Positions 37,422-47,261 of a DNA stretch of 64,000 nucleotides are shown one piece after another; position 1 is the first letter of the stretch; each line of letters begins with the position of its first letter. The notes under the pieces were generated by a model. That model saw only the letters and a list, made by a program, of their open reading frames with translations, was not told the origin of the DNA and did not search any database. This DNA comes from Oscillatoriales cyanobacterium USR001 (lineage in GTDB: Bacteria; Cyanobacteriota; Cyanobacteriia; Cyanobacteriales; Microcoleaceae), in NCBI GenBank assembly GCA_001698425.1, contig MBRE01000077.1, positions 1 through 64,000 on the forward strand, given 5' to 3'. The position numbers and the translations under genes are program-made.

Positions 37422-37949
37422 ATGGTGAGTGCTGAACAGTTAGAAATTGTTAAGTCTGAGTATGCAGCTGGTAAGGCGGTTTTTGAGCGCGGCCAGTATG
37501 GGGATGCGGTGCGCCATTTTGAGGCGGCTAGTGCTTTGGTCGATCGCGGTTCCCGTTTTGGGGGTGAGGTGCAAATGTGGCTGGTGACGGCTTTGGATGC
37601 GGCGGGACAACTTCAGTCAGCGATCGCGCTTTGTAAGCAACTTGTCCGTCATCCTAGTATAGATACTCGCGAACAGGCGCGGGGTTTGCTCTATATTTTG
37701 GAAGCGCCTAAGTTGAGTAAGCGCCCTGAGTGGTTGGTGGAAATTCCTGATTTGGGGGCTTTGGGCGATAATCAGTCTAGTTTGAAGTTGGGGGCGGGGG
37801 TGGTGCTGAAACAGTCGCCGCCGCCATCTAAATGGGCGATCGCGGAACCTGTAGATTTGAGTAAGGTGAATGCGCGGGATAATAGTTTTGTTTGGGTGGG
37901 GTTGATGGGGATTGGTGTCGCGATCGCAGGTTTGATTTTCTGGCATTAA
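37422..37949 (+). CDS. TPR-like protein with C-terminal membrane helix
   Basis: 175 residues from the ATG at 37422; an in-frame TTG four codons earlier is unlikely. Residues 5-100 form TPR-like helical pairs (SEYAAGKAVFERGQYGDAVRHFEAA, WLVTALDAAGQLQSAIALCKQL). A linker and one C-terminal membrane helix (SFVWVGLMGIGVAIAGLIFW) follow. It is a tail-anchored scaffold type seen in cyanobacteria; function unknown. 44 bp after ssb, same strand. Confidence 0.78.
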   Translation: MVSAEQLEIVKSEYAAGKAVFERGQYGDAVRHFEAASALVDRGSRFGGEVQMWLVTALDAAGQLQSAIALCKQLVRHPSIDTREQARGLLYILEAPKLSKRPEWLVEIPDLGALGDNQSSLKLGAGVVLKQSPPPSKWAIAEPVDLSKVNARDNSFVWVGLMGIGVAIAGLIFWH

Positions 37950-38001
37950 AGACTTTTTCGTTAATATAGCATTTCTCAGGCGGATGAGATACATATAACT
38001 C

Positions 38002-38069
38002 TACCCCCAACCCCCTTAGAAAGGGGGCTTTTCCAGTCTCCCCCCTTTACAAGGGTAGGGGGGGTCGTT
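38002..38069. repeat. CCCCCTT(A)-AAGGGGG inverted repeat element
   Basis: Contains ACCCCCTTAGAAAGGGGGC (about 38013-38031) and CCCCCCTTTACAAGGGTAGG, the same family that is expanded inside chlD (43177-43521). It supplies the last codons and the stop of the PD-(D/E)xK gene on the minus strand. Confidence 0.75.
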
Positions 38070-38757
38070 TTTGTACCTCACTTGCTTGAGAACTGCTATA
38101 TGTATGCAAGGACAAGTTAACCAGCCGTTTTAGCACTTGCATAGCTTCATTTAATCCGTTATTAAGACTATTCGATATACTGAATAAGTCTGATAGTCCA
38201 TATTCATTTATCTCTCCACGAGCCACCTTAATAAAAATATATTCTTCTCCATTTGTAATCATCCCAAAAATAGTTGTTTCCGGGTAAGGATTACCCATCA
38301 TGTATGCTAAAGTCTGCGGTACTGCCCGCGATACACTAAACCCATATTCTTTGCTTTCTATGATTATTATCCAAAATCGATCGCGCACTACTAAAGCATC
38401 AATTCTACCTTGTAAAACTTTTTCTTCGTTTTCTTCTTCACTAATCACTTCAATCTTCAAAAATTTCTCACCTCTAATCCTTAAAGGTAGATCGCATAAT
38501 CCCATAACATCTAGGAGAGGATGTAACATAATAATGTTAACTGTACCTTCGGAAATCTCATCTTCTTCCATATAGGATAAATAGCGAAATTTTAATCTCT
38601 GTAAATTGAAAATCTCGGTTTCATTTAGCGCTGGTAAGTCACCCATCCATTCGGTGAAAAATTGATCGTTATTACTGCGGCGCAAATTAAATTTTCGGCG
38701 GACATCACTTAATTTGGTAATTGCTTTAGTAATGGCAGTTTCTTGAATTATGCTCAT
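38047..38757 (-). CDS. PD-(D/E)xK nuclease-like (type I restriction HsdR N-terminal-like) protein
   Basis: 236 residues from the ATG at 38757. The core has the order expected of the nuclease fold: VNIIMLHPLLDVMGL, then LQGRIDALVVRDRFWIIIIESK with Asp and the ExK motif, then GMITNGEEYIFIKV. Similar small proteins annotated as restriction endonuclease subunit R-like are frequent in cyanobacteria, without adjacent HsdM/HsdS. The final residues (RPPLPL) and the stop come from a dispersed repeat, so the C-terminus has been altered. Role unknown. Confidence 0.72.
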   Translation of the reverse strand: MSIIQETAITKAITKLSDVRRKFNLRRSNNDQFFTEWMGDLPALNETEIFNLQRLKFRYLSYMEEDEISEGTVNIIMLHPLLDVMGLCDLPLRIRGEKFLKIEVISEEENEEKVLQGRIDALVVRDRFWIIIIESKEYGFSVSRAVPQTLAYMMGNPYPETTIFGMITNGEEYIFIKVARGEINEYGLSDLFSISNSLNNGLNEAMQVLKRLVNLSLHTYSSSQASEVQKRPPLPL

Positions 38758-38904
38758 TTTTAATAGACAATTATTATCAAAATATACAATAGTATATTCT
38801 GGGCTAAAAGTCAAATTTTTCAGGGGCTAGGGCGTGTTTTCAAAACAGGGCAACCACAGGGGGATTGCCCCTACGAGAATGAAACCGCCCTGCGCCTCTA
38901 AACT

Positions 38905-40161
38905 TCAATATTTTTTCTGGTTTTTCCGCCGCTGGCGACGAGTGTAGATCGCTCCTAAAATCCCCAATGTTGTCCCGGCGATCGATATTGGTTCTGGCAC
39001 TTCTTGGGTCTTTTGCGCCTTATCGATTGGATCGTAATAATTTTTTACATTCCAAGATAAAATATCGTGAACACCCATTCCAGATCCTGTACCTGATGTA
39101 AAGCCCATAAAGGCATTCGGCATTTTGAGAATGGATGCGATGTCTAAAACGTATGACAAGGCGGGATTAATTGGTCTGTTTTCTGTGGTAGAAATTCGCA
39201 CTTCAAGTAATTTTGATAATCCATTATAGTCAATCCAGGAATGCCATATTCCACCATTATTCATTCGGGGATAAACAGGAGTCCATGCAGTTGAATAAAG
39301 ATTGCCATTCAGATTCAGCCCGATGTGATTACCATTAGGATCGAAATATTTATTGTAGTAGGTATCAAATTCGATCGCGACACTCTGACCAATACCTCCA
39401 TATCCAATTCCACCCCCTGTACCACCAACGTTATTAGATAAAGTTTGTATCACAAAAGCTAGACCATCGGCTCCCGCTCCATCTTCATCTCCAACCCCAT
39501 TTGAGGAGGAAATTTGAAAAGAAAAATTACTACTAAAAGAAGCGTTTTCTGCGAGACTGATTCGCTCCGTTAAAAAAGCTGTTCCTGCTTGTGAATACCA
39601 GTTAGTCAGGCGTAATCTATTGCTAATTTGGTGCGCCGCTCCAGTTAAGGTAAAGCCAGAAGCAATACCAATATTAGGTAATTCTAAACTAATCTTTTGG
39701 GGGCTAATTGGTTTAGGTGTAAAATTAGCCAGTGTAGACACCAAATTTTCTGAGCTAATTGTCTTTTCCGGTAGAGCTTTCAAAAATTCGATTAAAGTCA
39801 TACCATTAGCTTTTGTAGCTAATAATGGCAAGCTTTCATCTATCTGCTCATCCTTTAAGTCTAAGAGAAACTTAAATAAATCTACTAGGTCTAATTGTTC
39901 TTTAGTTAAAGGCTTAGACAAGTCTATGCTAATTGGTCGGTTCAACTGTGCTTTAGAGGCTAGAGTTATACCAAAATTCTCTAGTATTGGAAATAATGAT
40001 GGATCTCCAGTTTTGGCAAATTCTTCGAGGTCTGAGACTTTAATTGTATCAGTGCCGTTAGATATTTCTTCAGCCGCAAAAACAGGAGTGGTGAGAGTAT
40101 AGCTCAGACCGATCGCGATACTCAAATTGAACAGCAAATGCACTTTCTTTGGGAAGTTCAT
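38905..40161 (-). CDS. L-type lectin-like secreted protein with PEP-CTERM anchor
   Basis: 418 residues from the ATG at 40161. A signal peptide (about 5-27, ending VFA|AEE) is followed by a helical region (30-150), then a legume-lectin-like domain (FQISSSNGVGDEDGAGADGLAFV, SVAIEFDTYYNKYFDPNGNHIGL, LEVRISTTE). A PEP-CTERM signal closes it (VPEPISIAGTTLGILGA, basic tail). Such proteins are exported, cut by an exosortase and attached to the surface or extracellular matrix. Exosortase is not in the window. Confidence 0.85.
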   Translation of the reverse strand: MNFPKKVHLLFNLSIAIGLSYTLTTPVFAAEEISNGTDTIKVSDLEEFAKTGDPSLFPILENFGITLASKAQLNRPISIDLSKPLTKEQLDLVDLFKFLLDLKDEQIDESLPLLATKANGMTLIEFLKALPEKTISSENLVSTLANFTPKPISPQKISLELPNIGIASGFTLTGAAHQISNRLRLTNWYSQAGTAFLTERISLAENASFSSNFSFQISSSNGVGDEDGAGADGLAFVIQTLSNNVGGTGGGIGYGGIGQSVAIEFDTYYNKYFDPNGNHIGLNLNGNLYSTAWTPVYPRMNNGGIWHSWIDYNGLSKLLEVRISTTENRPINPALSYVLDIASILKMPNAFMGFTSGTGSGMGVHDILSWNVKNYYDPIDKAQKTQEVPEPISIAGTTLGILGAIYTRRQRRKNQKKY

Positions 40162-40479
40162 AATCAAAATTGGGATAGAGAGACATAAGAAAGCCAAGGC
40201 AAAAAAGACCGATGGAACCTTCTTGTGATAGTTATCGGTTTTTTCTCTGTGTTTTTATGCAAATTTCCGAAAAAACTTTTTCGGCGGGGCGAAGCTGCGA
40301 TCGCATACCCTGAATATATCACACAAATAATAATTCTCTGTATTTATCGGAAAATGTAATATAACTTAATATCTTTTAACGTTCTCAGCTATTAACCATT
40401 TCTGAAACAGATGCTTTGTAGGTTACTCCAAAGCTTTAAAATCAAAGAGAGTTAACCTGGATTGGAAATAAATACGATT
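40162..40479. other. Intergenic region between the lectin-like gene and ispH
   Basis: 318 bp, divergent. It holds the small hairpin CCGAAAAAACTTTTTCGG (about 40267-40284) and one HIP1 site. The remainder is AT-rich, with no open frame I would call a gene. Promoters for both genes must lie here, but no clear box stands out. Confidence 0.5.
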
Positions 40480-41673
40480 ATGGACACTAAAGCTTTTAAG
40501 CGATCGCTTCAACAGTCAGAAAATTACCACCGTAAAGGTTTTGGACACGAAGCAGAGGTAGCTGGGGTGATGCAGTCGGCCTATCAAAGCAGCCTGATCC
40601 AGCAAATTCGCGAGAATAACTATACCCTAAAACGTGGCGATGTAACGATTCGACTAGCTCAAGCATTTGGTTTTTGTTGGGGTGTAGAAAGAGCAGTCGC
40701 GATCGCCTACGAAACACGCCAACATTTTCCCACAGAACGCCTCTGGATTACCAACGAAATTATCCACAATCCTTCAGTCAATCAACATTTACTCGATCTA
40801 CAAGTAAAATTTATTGAAGTTACCAAAAATGGCAAAGACTTTTCCGTAGTAGATAGAGATGATGTTGTAATTTTACCGGCCTTCGGCGCAAGCGTTCAAG
40901 AAATGCAAATACTTAACGATAAAGGCTGCAAAATAGTTGATACAACTTGCCCTTGGGTTTCTAAAGTTTGGAACACAGTGGAAAAACATAAAAAGAGAGA
41001 TTGCACCTCCATTATTCATGGTAAATACAACCATGAAGAAACCGTTGCCACCAGTTCTTTTGCTAACAAATATCTCATTGTCTTGAATTTACGCGAAGCT
41101 GAATATGTCAGCAATTATATCCTCAATGGAGGTAATCGTGAAGAATTTTTAGCCAAATTTAGCAAAGCTTATTCCGCTGATTTTGACCCAGATCGGGATT
41201 TAGAATATATTGGCATCGCTAACCAAACAACTATGCTCAAAAGTGAAACCGAGCAAATTGGCAAACTGTTTGAAAAAACCATGATGCGGAAGTATGGACC
41301 AGACCAATTGAACGAGCATTTCCAAAGTTTTAATACCATCTGTGATGCGACTCAAGAGCGGCAAGATGCGATGATTAGTTTAGTCGAAGAAAAGCTAGAT
41401 TTAATGCTAGTAATTGGCGGCTTTAATTCTTCTAATACAACTCACTTACAAGAAATGGCTGTTGAGCACAAAATTCCCTCTTATCACATTGATTCTGCGG
41501 AACGGATTTTATCGGAAAATCGGATAGAACATAAGCCTTTAGGTGGAGATTTAACTATCGCTAAAGGGTGGTTGCCACCAGGAGAAATTATTTTAGGAGT
41601 GACTTCTGGTGCTTCAACTCCAGATAAAGTAGTTGAGGATGCAATTGAAAGAATTTTTGAGATGAAAGCCTAA
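40480..41673 (+). CDS. ispH: 4-hydroxy-3-methylbut-2-enyl diphosphate reductase
   Basis: 397 residues from the ATG at 40480; the upstream TTG (40462) is not the usual start. The protein has the longer N-terminus typical of cyanobacterial and plastid enzymes ([20 protein letters not shown]). The three cluster-binding Cys are visible in [22 protein letters not shown] and [12 protein letters not shown]. Last step of the MEP pathway: reduces HMBPP to IPP and DMAPP with a 4Fe-4S cluster. Confidence 0.95.
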   Translation: MDTKAFKRSLQQSENYHRKGFGHEAEVAGVMQSAYQSSLIQQIRENNYTLKRGDVTIRLAQAFGFCWGVERAVAIAYETRQHFPTERLWITNEIIHNPSVNQHLLDLQVKFIEVTKNGKDFSVVDRDDVVILPAFGASVQEMQILNDKGCKIVDTTCPWVSKVWNTVEKHKKRDCTSIIHGKYNHEETVATSSFANKYLIVLNLREAEYVSNYILNGGNREEFLAKFSKAYSADFDPDRDLEYIGIANQTTMLKSETEQIGKLFEKTMMRKYGPDQLNEHFQSFNTICDATQERQDAMISLVEEKLDLMLVIGGFNSSNTTHLQEMAVEHKIPSYHIDSAERILSENRIEHKPLGGDLTIAKGWLPPGEIILGVTSGASTPDKVVEDAIERIFEMKA

Positions 41674-41804
41674 TTGGGACGATCGAGGGTTTGTGCGCGA
41701 TCGCGTTTTGCTTTAAAATAGTTAAGACTTATCCAAAAATGTTGGTAATGCTGGCAGATTGGCGCGATCGATAGTAAAAAAACCGCAAGGGTGACAGCCT
41801 TACT

Positions 41805-41861
41805 ATGAGCCAAAGTCGCGATCGTCAACAGATAGCTGACCAAATAAAAATTATAAAATGA
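41805..41861 (+). CDS. 18-codon upstream reading frame overlapping the chlD start
   Basis: Begins with ATGAGCCAAAGTCGC, encodes [18 protein letters not shown], and its TGA overlaps the ATG of chlD in the form ATGA. It may be chance, or a leader peptide giving translational coupling. No clear ribosome site precedes it. Confidence 0.3.
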   Translation: MSQSRDRQQIADQIKIIK

Positions 41862-44179
41862 CTCAATTTACATCTACTATCACTGCATTTCCCCTCACCG
41901 CCGTTGTGGGACAAGAAGCAATTAAATTAGCACTACTTTTAGCAGCGATCGATCCCGGATTAGGCGGAGTCGCGATCGCAGGCCGTCGAGGTACGGCTAA
42001 ATCCGTAATGGCAAGAGCTTTACACTGTTTATTACCGCCCATTGAAATTATTAAAGATTCCATCTGTAATGAGGAACCAATTGACGGGGAAGAAATAGCA
42101 ACTAAAATCATTCCTGCACCCTTCGTTCAAATTCCTTTAGGAGTTACAGAAGACAGACTTTTAGGTTCAGTTGATGTCGAGCAATCTGTTAAATCAGGTG
42201 AAACCGCATTTCAGCCAGGATTGTTAGCCCAAGCTAATCGCGGCGTGCTTTACGTTGATGAAATTAATCTGCTCGATAATAATATTTCTAACCAATTATT
42301 GACAGTTTTAACAGAAGGAATAAACCGCATTGAACGGGAAGGAATTAGTTTTGAACATCCCTGCAAAGCACTATTTATTGCTACCTATAATCCCGAAGAA
42401 GGTCCGCTAAGAGAACATCTGTTAGATAGAATTGCGATCGCGCTTTCTGCCGATGCCATTTTAGGATTAGATGAAAGAGTGCAAGCCGTAGAATCTGCCC
42501 TTTCCTATTCTATTTCTCCCCAAGCTTTCCTCAGTCAATATACCGAAGATATTGATAACCTAAAAACCCAAATCTTATTAGCGCGAGAATGGTTAAAAGA
42601 TGTCCGCATTCAGCGCGAACAAATTGCCTATTTAGTAGAAGAAGCAATTCGTGGCGGCGTACAAGGACATCGAGCCGAACTATTCGCCGTGCGGGTGGCT
42701 AAAGCAGCCGCCGCTTTAGAAGGGCGTACCGATGTCACGGCTGACGATTTACGCCGCGCCGTAGAATTGGTAATTGTCCCCCGCGCGACGATCGTGCAAA
42801 CTCCGCCAGACGAATTACCACCACCGCCACCACCGCCACCCCCTCAAGATCAGTCGGAAGAGGAGCAAGATGAGGATGAGGATGAGGATGAGGAGGAAGA
42901 TCAAGAACCTCCTGAAGAGCAAGAAATGAGCATTCCTGAAGAATTTTTGTTCGATCCAGAGGGGGTAGTCCTCGATCCGACGGTGCTTTTATTTGCTCAA
43001 ATGGCTAACCGTCAGGGGAAATCGGGGAGTCGCAGCGTGATTTTTTCGGAAGATCGTGGTCGTTATGTTAAACCTATGTTACCTAAAGGCCCCGTGCGAC
43101 GGATTGCGGTGGATGCAACGCTGAGAGCGGCTGCACCTTATCAGAAGGCGCGGCGGGAGAGGGATGCAGCGAATAACCCCCCCCAACCCCCCCTTGGTAA
43201 GGGGGGGAGTTTATTGGAGGTAAATTCTCAATCTCCCACCCTTGGTGAGGGGGGGAGTTTATTGGAGGTAAATTCTCAATCTCCCACCCTTGGTGAGGGG
43301 GGGAGTTTATTGGGGGTAAATTCTCAATCTCCCACCCTTGGTGAGGGGGGGAGTTTATTGGGGGTAAATTCTCAATCTCCCACCCTTAGTAAAGGGGTAA
43401 ATTCTCAATCTCCCCCCCTTACCAAGGGGGGGCAGGGGGGGGTAAATTCTCAATCTCCCACCCTTAGTAAAGGGGTAAATCCTCAATCTCCCCCCCTTAC
43501 CAAGGGGGGGCAAGGGGGGGGTAAGCGCGTATTTGTCGAATCTGGAGATATTCGATCGAAACGCTTAGCCAGAAAAGCGGGAGCCTTAGTCGTGTTTGTG
43601 GTGGATGCTTCGGGCTCGATGGCTTTGAATCGGATGCAGTCAGCGAAGGGTGCAGTTATGCAGCTTTTGACGGAAGCTTATCAAAGTCGGGATCAAGTGG
43701 CTTTAATTCCCTTCCGGGGCGAGCAAGCTGAGGTTTTATTACCCCCCACTCGTTCGATCGCTTTGGCCCGTAACCGTTTGGAAAGATTACCCTGTGGAGG
43801 GGGTTCCCCTTTGGCTCATGGGTTAACTCAGGCGGTGCGAGTGGGTGTAAATGCTCAGAAGTCAGGGGATGTCGGCCAAGTGGCGATCGTGGCGATTACT
43901 GATGGCCGAGGGAATATTCCTTTGGCTCGATCTTTGGGGGAGCCGATGTTAGATGGGGAAAAGCCGGATATTAAGGCAGAATTGTTAGAAATTGCGGTGA
44001 AAATTCGGGGTTTGGGGATGCAGTTGTTGGTGATTGATACGGAGAATAAGTTTGTTTCGACGGGGTTTGCGAAGGAGTTAGCGAAGAATGCGGGGGGTAA
44101 ATATTATCATTTACCGAAGGCGACGGATCAGGCGATCGCTGCGATGGCTAGGGGTGCGATCGCATCTTTGAAATCTTAA
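41858..44179 (+). CDS. chlD: Magnesium chelatase subunit D with expanded linker
   Basis: 773 residues, about 100 more than the usual 670-680. The N-terminal AAA domain has [12 protein letters not shown] polyproline stretch (residues 324-331) and an acidic stretch ([16 protein letters not shown]) follow, as in other ChlD. The C-terminal VWA domain has the [16 protein letters not shown]. ChlD works with ChlI and ChlH to insert Mg into protoporphyrin IX. Residues about 440-555 are low-complexity repeats ([15 protein letters not shown]-like units) encoded by the CCCTTGG-type dispersed repeat, absent from typical ChlD but in frame. Confidence 0.94.
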   Translation: MTQFTSTITAFPLTAVVGQEAIKLALLLAAIDPGLGGVAIAGRRGTAKSVMARALHCLLPPIEIIKDSICNEEPIDGEEIATKIIPAPFVQIPLGVTEDRLLGSVDVEQSVKSGETAFQPGLLAQANRGVLYVDEINLLDNNISNQLLTVLTEGINRIEREGISFEHPCKALFIATYNPEEGPLREHLLDRIAIALSADAILGLDERVQAVESALSYSISPQAFLSQYTEDIDNLKTQILLAREWLKDVRIQREQIAYLVEEAIRGGVQGHRAELFAVRVAKAAAALEGRTDVTADDLRRAVELVIVPRATIVQTPPDELPPPPPPPPPQDQSEEEQDEDEDEDEEEDQEPPEEQEMSIPEEFLFDPEGVVLDPTVLLFAQMANRQGKSGSRSVIFSEDRGRYVKPMLPKGPVRRIAVDATLRAAAPYQKARRERDAANNPPQPPLGKGGSLLEVNSQSPTLGEGGSLLEVNSQSPTLGEGGSLLGVNSQSPTLGEGGSLLGVNSQSPTLSKGVNSQSPPLTKGGQGGVNSQSPTLSKGVNPQSPPLTKGGQGGGKRVFVESGDIRSKRLARKAGALVVFVVDASGSMALNRMQSAKGAVMQLLTEAYQSRDQVALIPFRGEQAEVLLPPTRSIALARNRLERLPCGGGSPLAHGLTQAVRVGVNAQKSGDVGQVAIVAITDGRGNIPLARSLGEPMLDGEKPDIKAELLEIAVKIRGLGMQLLVIDTENKFVSTGFAKELAKNAGGKYYHLPKATDQAIAAMARGAIASLKS
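43177..43521. repeat. In-frame dispersed-repeat expansion inside chlD
   Basis: About 345 bp of tandem units containing CCACCCTTGGTGAGGGGGGG and CCCCCCTTACCAAGG, with short spacers reading GGTAAATTCTCAATCTCC. Near-palindromic units like this are normally intergenic in cyanobacteria (compare 38002-38069). The reading frame remains open throughout. Confidence 0.92.
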
Positions 44180-44206
44180 TCAGGATTTAAGCACGAGGGG
44201 TCAAAA

Positions 44207-44264
44207 ACCCGGTTTCTATATCAATAGATATCAGATCGAGTCACGATTTTCTAAGAAACCGGGT
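44207..44264. terminator. AAACCCGGTTTCT inverted repeat after chlD
   Basis: AACCCGGTTTCTA at 44207 and TAAGAAACCGGGTTTG near 44264 form a ~12-bp stem with a 32-bp loop, followed by GTTTG. A similar arm, AACCCGGTTTCTTT, occurs at about 56128-56144. Probable dispersed repeat able to end transcription after chlD. Confidence 0.5.
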
Positions 44265-44308
44265 TTGTTTGCGAAAGTTTCGTTTAACAAGTAAGAGATT
44301 TGTAATCT

Positions 44309-44530
44309 ATGAATAATGCTAAAATGGGGTATTTTGAAAAAGAGGATATTCTTCATTTAACCCTTTCTGATGAACGGGAAACCCAAAGTGTAGAAATCAG
44401 CCCTAATATTACAGTAGAAGTTAATGAAGCGGGGGAATTAATTGGGATAGAAATTATTAAGGCTAGTTCTTTTATTCGAGATTCTATTTTAGAATCTGTG
44501 CAAGCGAGATTATTAACAGTCAATGGCTAG
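44309..44530 (+). CDS. DUF2283 domain protein
   Basis: 73 residues: MGYFEKEDILHLTLSDERE, VEISPNITVEVNEAGELIGIEII. This is the DUF2283 pattern (short beta proteins beginning Y(D/F)xExDxLxI). Members often sit beside DUF4258 toxins, but none is seen here. Function unknown. Confidence 0.82.
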   Translation: MNNAKMGYFEKEDILHLTLSDERETQSVEISPNITVEVNEAGELIGIEIIKASSFIRDSILESVQARLLTVNG

Positions 44531-44664
44531 GGGTGCGATCGCATCTCTATAAAAATTAAACTAGGATCGAAGACTAGGTAAGTCCTACCTGCTAGAAAAC
44601 ATCGGCAGTAGCCACATCCTTTATACTGAATTTAGTTAATAACAACAACCCATCGATCGAATAT

Positions 44665-44979
44665 TTAAAGTTCTTTCTTCCCTTGACGGCGGCGAGTCAG
44701 AAAAAAAGAACTTGCCACTACGCCTAAACCCGCTAAGGTTGCTGGCTCTGGAATCTTCGCTACACTTGGACTTACAGATTTTGTCCCTGGAATTGTAGGT
44801 CGGATATCTCGGTTTTGACTTGGACTTACTTGGGCAAGAAAAGAATTTGCAGAAATTGGTAAATTGCTACTGAATGAAAATGGTTTAGCAAAGGCTGCTT
44901 CAGAGCAACCAATGGCTATTCCCATAAATAAGGTTCCAGTAGCAGCAGTCAATAACTTGCTAATAAAAAAGACAGACAT
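44665..44979 (-). CDS. Small secreted PEP-CTERM protein
   Basis: 104 residues from the ATG at 44979 (AGAGGGA eight bases upstream). A signal peptide (1-29, ending AAFA) and a C-terminal PEP-CTERM signal (KIPEPATLAGLGVVASSFFL then RRRQGKK) enclose about 45 Ser/Pro-rich residues with no known domain. Exported and probably exosortase-processed. Function unknown. Confidence 0.8.
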   Translation of the reverse strand: MSVFFISKLLTAATGTLFMGIAIGCSEAAFAKPFSFSSNLPISANSFLAQVSPSQNRDIRPTIPGTKSVSPSVAKIPEPATLAGLGVVASSFFLTRRRQGKKEL

Positions 44980-45470
44980 TAGACATTCCCTCTTATGGAA
45001 TTTATCATGGAGTAGCAAAATCTATGTACTTTGTTCCTCTTAAGGCTATTTTCCTAACTTAACTTTCAAGAGAATTATTTTAATTTTTGCTAGAAAAACA
45101 ACGAGAGTTGAGATTAGCTACATTTAGATGACACCCAAGTTTATGTGGTTAGATAAGTAAATCTGTGCTGTTCGGCAAGGCTTCTAGCCGATCGCTCGAA
45201 TAGGCAGAGATTGATAATCCCAATCTCATTATACCCAACTTTGCTCAAAAACTGAAGGGGGAGCAATGGTTTCTTTACATAATCTTTAAAAACTGAGGGG
45301 AAAACGATTGTTTCTTTACAAAATCTTTACATTCGGTCAATTTTCCGACGTTCGTCGTAAATTTTACGTAGGGTTTAAGTATGGATAGGTAACAAATAGC
45401 ACTCAACAGTTAACAAATAACCGTTAACATATAGCAAAGTAGCAGTTAAGATGGGGAGTATAACCTCAAA
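44980..45470. other. Intergenic region upstream of prfB with a 41-bp direct repeat
   Basis: 491 bp without a convincing gene. Two imperfect copies of a ~41-bp unit containing AAAACTGA(A)GGGG and GTTTCTTTACA lie at 45247-45287 and 45288-45330. A weak GTTAACA-type repeat is at 45398-45430, just before prfB. Some of this probably carries the prfB promoter. Confidence 0.6.
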
Positions 45471-46614
45471 ATGAGAGAAATAGTAACAGTGGAAATTCAA
45501 GACATCAAACGGGAAATCGAAACGTTGTCCGATCGCCTGGGTAAAACCCAGGACTATCTTTGACATCCCCGCGCTTACAGCAAAAATCTCAGATTTAGAG
45601 CAAATCAGCGCTCAACCGGAATTTTGGGACGACCAAAATTCCGCGCAAAAAATTCTCCAAGAACTTAACGATCTCAAATCGCACTTGGAGCAGTATAATC
45701 AATGGCGAACCCGTCTCGAAGACGCGGGGGCCATCTTGGAGTTGCTAGAGTTAGAAATCGATGAATCGCTTCTCCAAGAGGCTTATACTAATCTTTCCCA
45801 ATTAAGGTGCGAACTCGATCGCTGGGAACTAGAACAATTGCTTTCTGGTCCCTACGATGAAGGAGGCGCGGTTTTAACTATCAACGCCGGCGCTGGGGGT
45901 ACAGATGCTCAAGATTGGGCGGAAATGTTACAGCGAATGTATGAAAGATGGGCGCAGAATCAGGGCTATAAAGTACATTTGCTGGAGCTTTCTGAGGGTG
46001 AGGAGGCGGGAGTTAAGTCTGTCACCTTGGAAATTGTTGGTCGGTACGCCTATGGTTATTTGCGATCGGAAAAAGGGACTCATAGATTGGTGAGAATTTC
46101 GCCTTTTAATGCTAATGGTAAGCGCCAAACCAGTTTTGCTGGGGTGGAAGTGATGCCAATTTTAGATACTTCGGTGGTGTTAGATATTCCAGATAAAGAT
46201 TTGGAGATCAGCACTTCCCGTGCCGGTGGTAAAGGTGGTCAAAATGTCAACAAAGTGGAAACAGCAGTGCGAATTGTACACATTCCTACGGGTGTGGCGG
46301 TGCGATGTGTAGAAGAACGTAGCCAATTGCAAAATAAGGAGAAAGCTTTAGCAATTCTGAAGGCTAAGTTATTAATAATTGCCCAAGAACAACGAGCTAA
46401 GGAGATTGCTGAAATTCGGGGAGATATGGTGGAGGCGGCCTGGGGAACCCAGATTCGTAACTATGTTTTCCATCCTTATCAAATGGTGAAAGATTTGCGG
46501 ACTGGGGTAGAAACAACTGCGATCGCAGATGTGATGAATGGTGAATTAGAGCCGTATATTCAAGCCTATCTGCGGCAAGAAAATCAGTTGATAGAATCTG
46601 AGAAAATGCTCTAA
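45471..46614 (+). CDS. prfB: Peptide chain release factor 2, expressed by +1 frameshift
   Basis: Starts at the ATG at 45471 (a GTG at 45489 is also possible). Codon 30 is CTT and codon 31 is TGA followed by C; after a +1 shift (joining 45471-45560 to 45562-46614) the frame continues with [14 protein letters not shown] for about 380 residues in total. The product has the RF2 recognition motif SPF ([15 protein letters not shown]) and the catalytic GGQ ([14 protein letters not shown]). It terminates translation at UGA and UAA. Regulated by its own level through the UGA in the mRNA. clpP follows after 38 bp. Confidence 0.95.
45545..45564 (+). promoter_or_regulatory. prfB programmed +1 frameshift site
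   Basis: Contains AGGACTATCTTTGAC: the shift codon CTT, stop TGA with a following C, and a Shine-Dalgarno-like AGGA a few bases upstream. This matches the classic autoregulatory site of bacterial prfB. Confidence 0.93.
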
Positions 46615-46652
46615 AATTAAGAAAAGTTACCCGAAAGGAAGGCTCTGTTACA

Positions 46653-47261
46653 ATGATTCCAACCGTTATCGAACAATCGGGTCGCGGAGAACGCGCCTTT
46701 GATATCTACTCGCGGCTGCTGCGCGATCGCATCGTCTTCCTCGGACAGCAGGTGACATCTGATTTGGCAAACCTGATCGTCGCCCAACTGCTATTTTTAG
46801 ACGCAGAAGACCCAGAAAAAGATATTTATCTTTATATCAATTCCCCTGGGGGTTCTGTCACCGCAGGAATGGGAATTTTTGACACGATGAATCACATCCG
46901 GCCAGATGTTTCTACTATTTGTCTGGGTTTAGCAGCCAGTATGGGTGCTTTTCTTCTGAGTGCGGGGGCTAAGGGTAAGCGGATGACTCTGCCTCATTCC
47001 CGGATTATGATCCACCAACCTTTAGGCGGAGCTCAGGGACAAGCAACGGACATTGAAATTCAGGCGAAAGAAATTCTTTACCACAAAAGACGCTTGAATG
47101 AGCATTTGGCCGCTCACACTGGTCAACCTCTCAGTCGCATTGAGGAAGATACGGAGCGGGATTTCTTTATGTCCGCAGCAGAAGCAATGGAATATGGTTT
47201 AGTCGATCAAGTAATCGATCGCCGTCCTTCGGCTACTCGTCCGATCGTTGCTGTTAATTAG
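46653..47261 (+). CDS. clpP: ATP-dependent Clp protease proteolytic subunit
   Basis: 202 residues. Catalytic Ser96 ([12 protein letters not shown]) and His121 ([11 protein letters not shown]), with the Asp in the segment [30 protein letters not shown] is the oxyanion region. It is one of the several ClpP paralogues usual in cyanobacteria; which one is not clear. It forms tetradecamers with ClpC or ClpX. Follows prfB on the same strand with AAAGGAAGG upstream. Confidence 0.95.
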   Translation: MIPTVIEQSGRGERAFDIYSRLLRDRIVFLGQQVTSDLANLIVAQLLFLDAEDPEKDIYLYINSPGGSVTAGMGIFDTMNHIRPDVSTICLGLAASMGAFLLSAGAKGKRMTLPHSRIMIHQPLGGAQGQATDIEIQAKEILYHKRRLNEHLAAHTGQPLSRIEEDTERDFFMSAAEAMEYGLVDQVIDRRPSATRPIVAVN

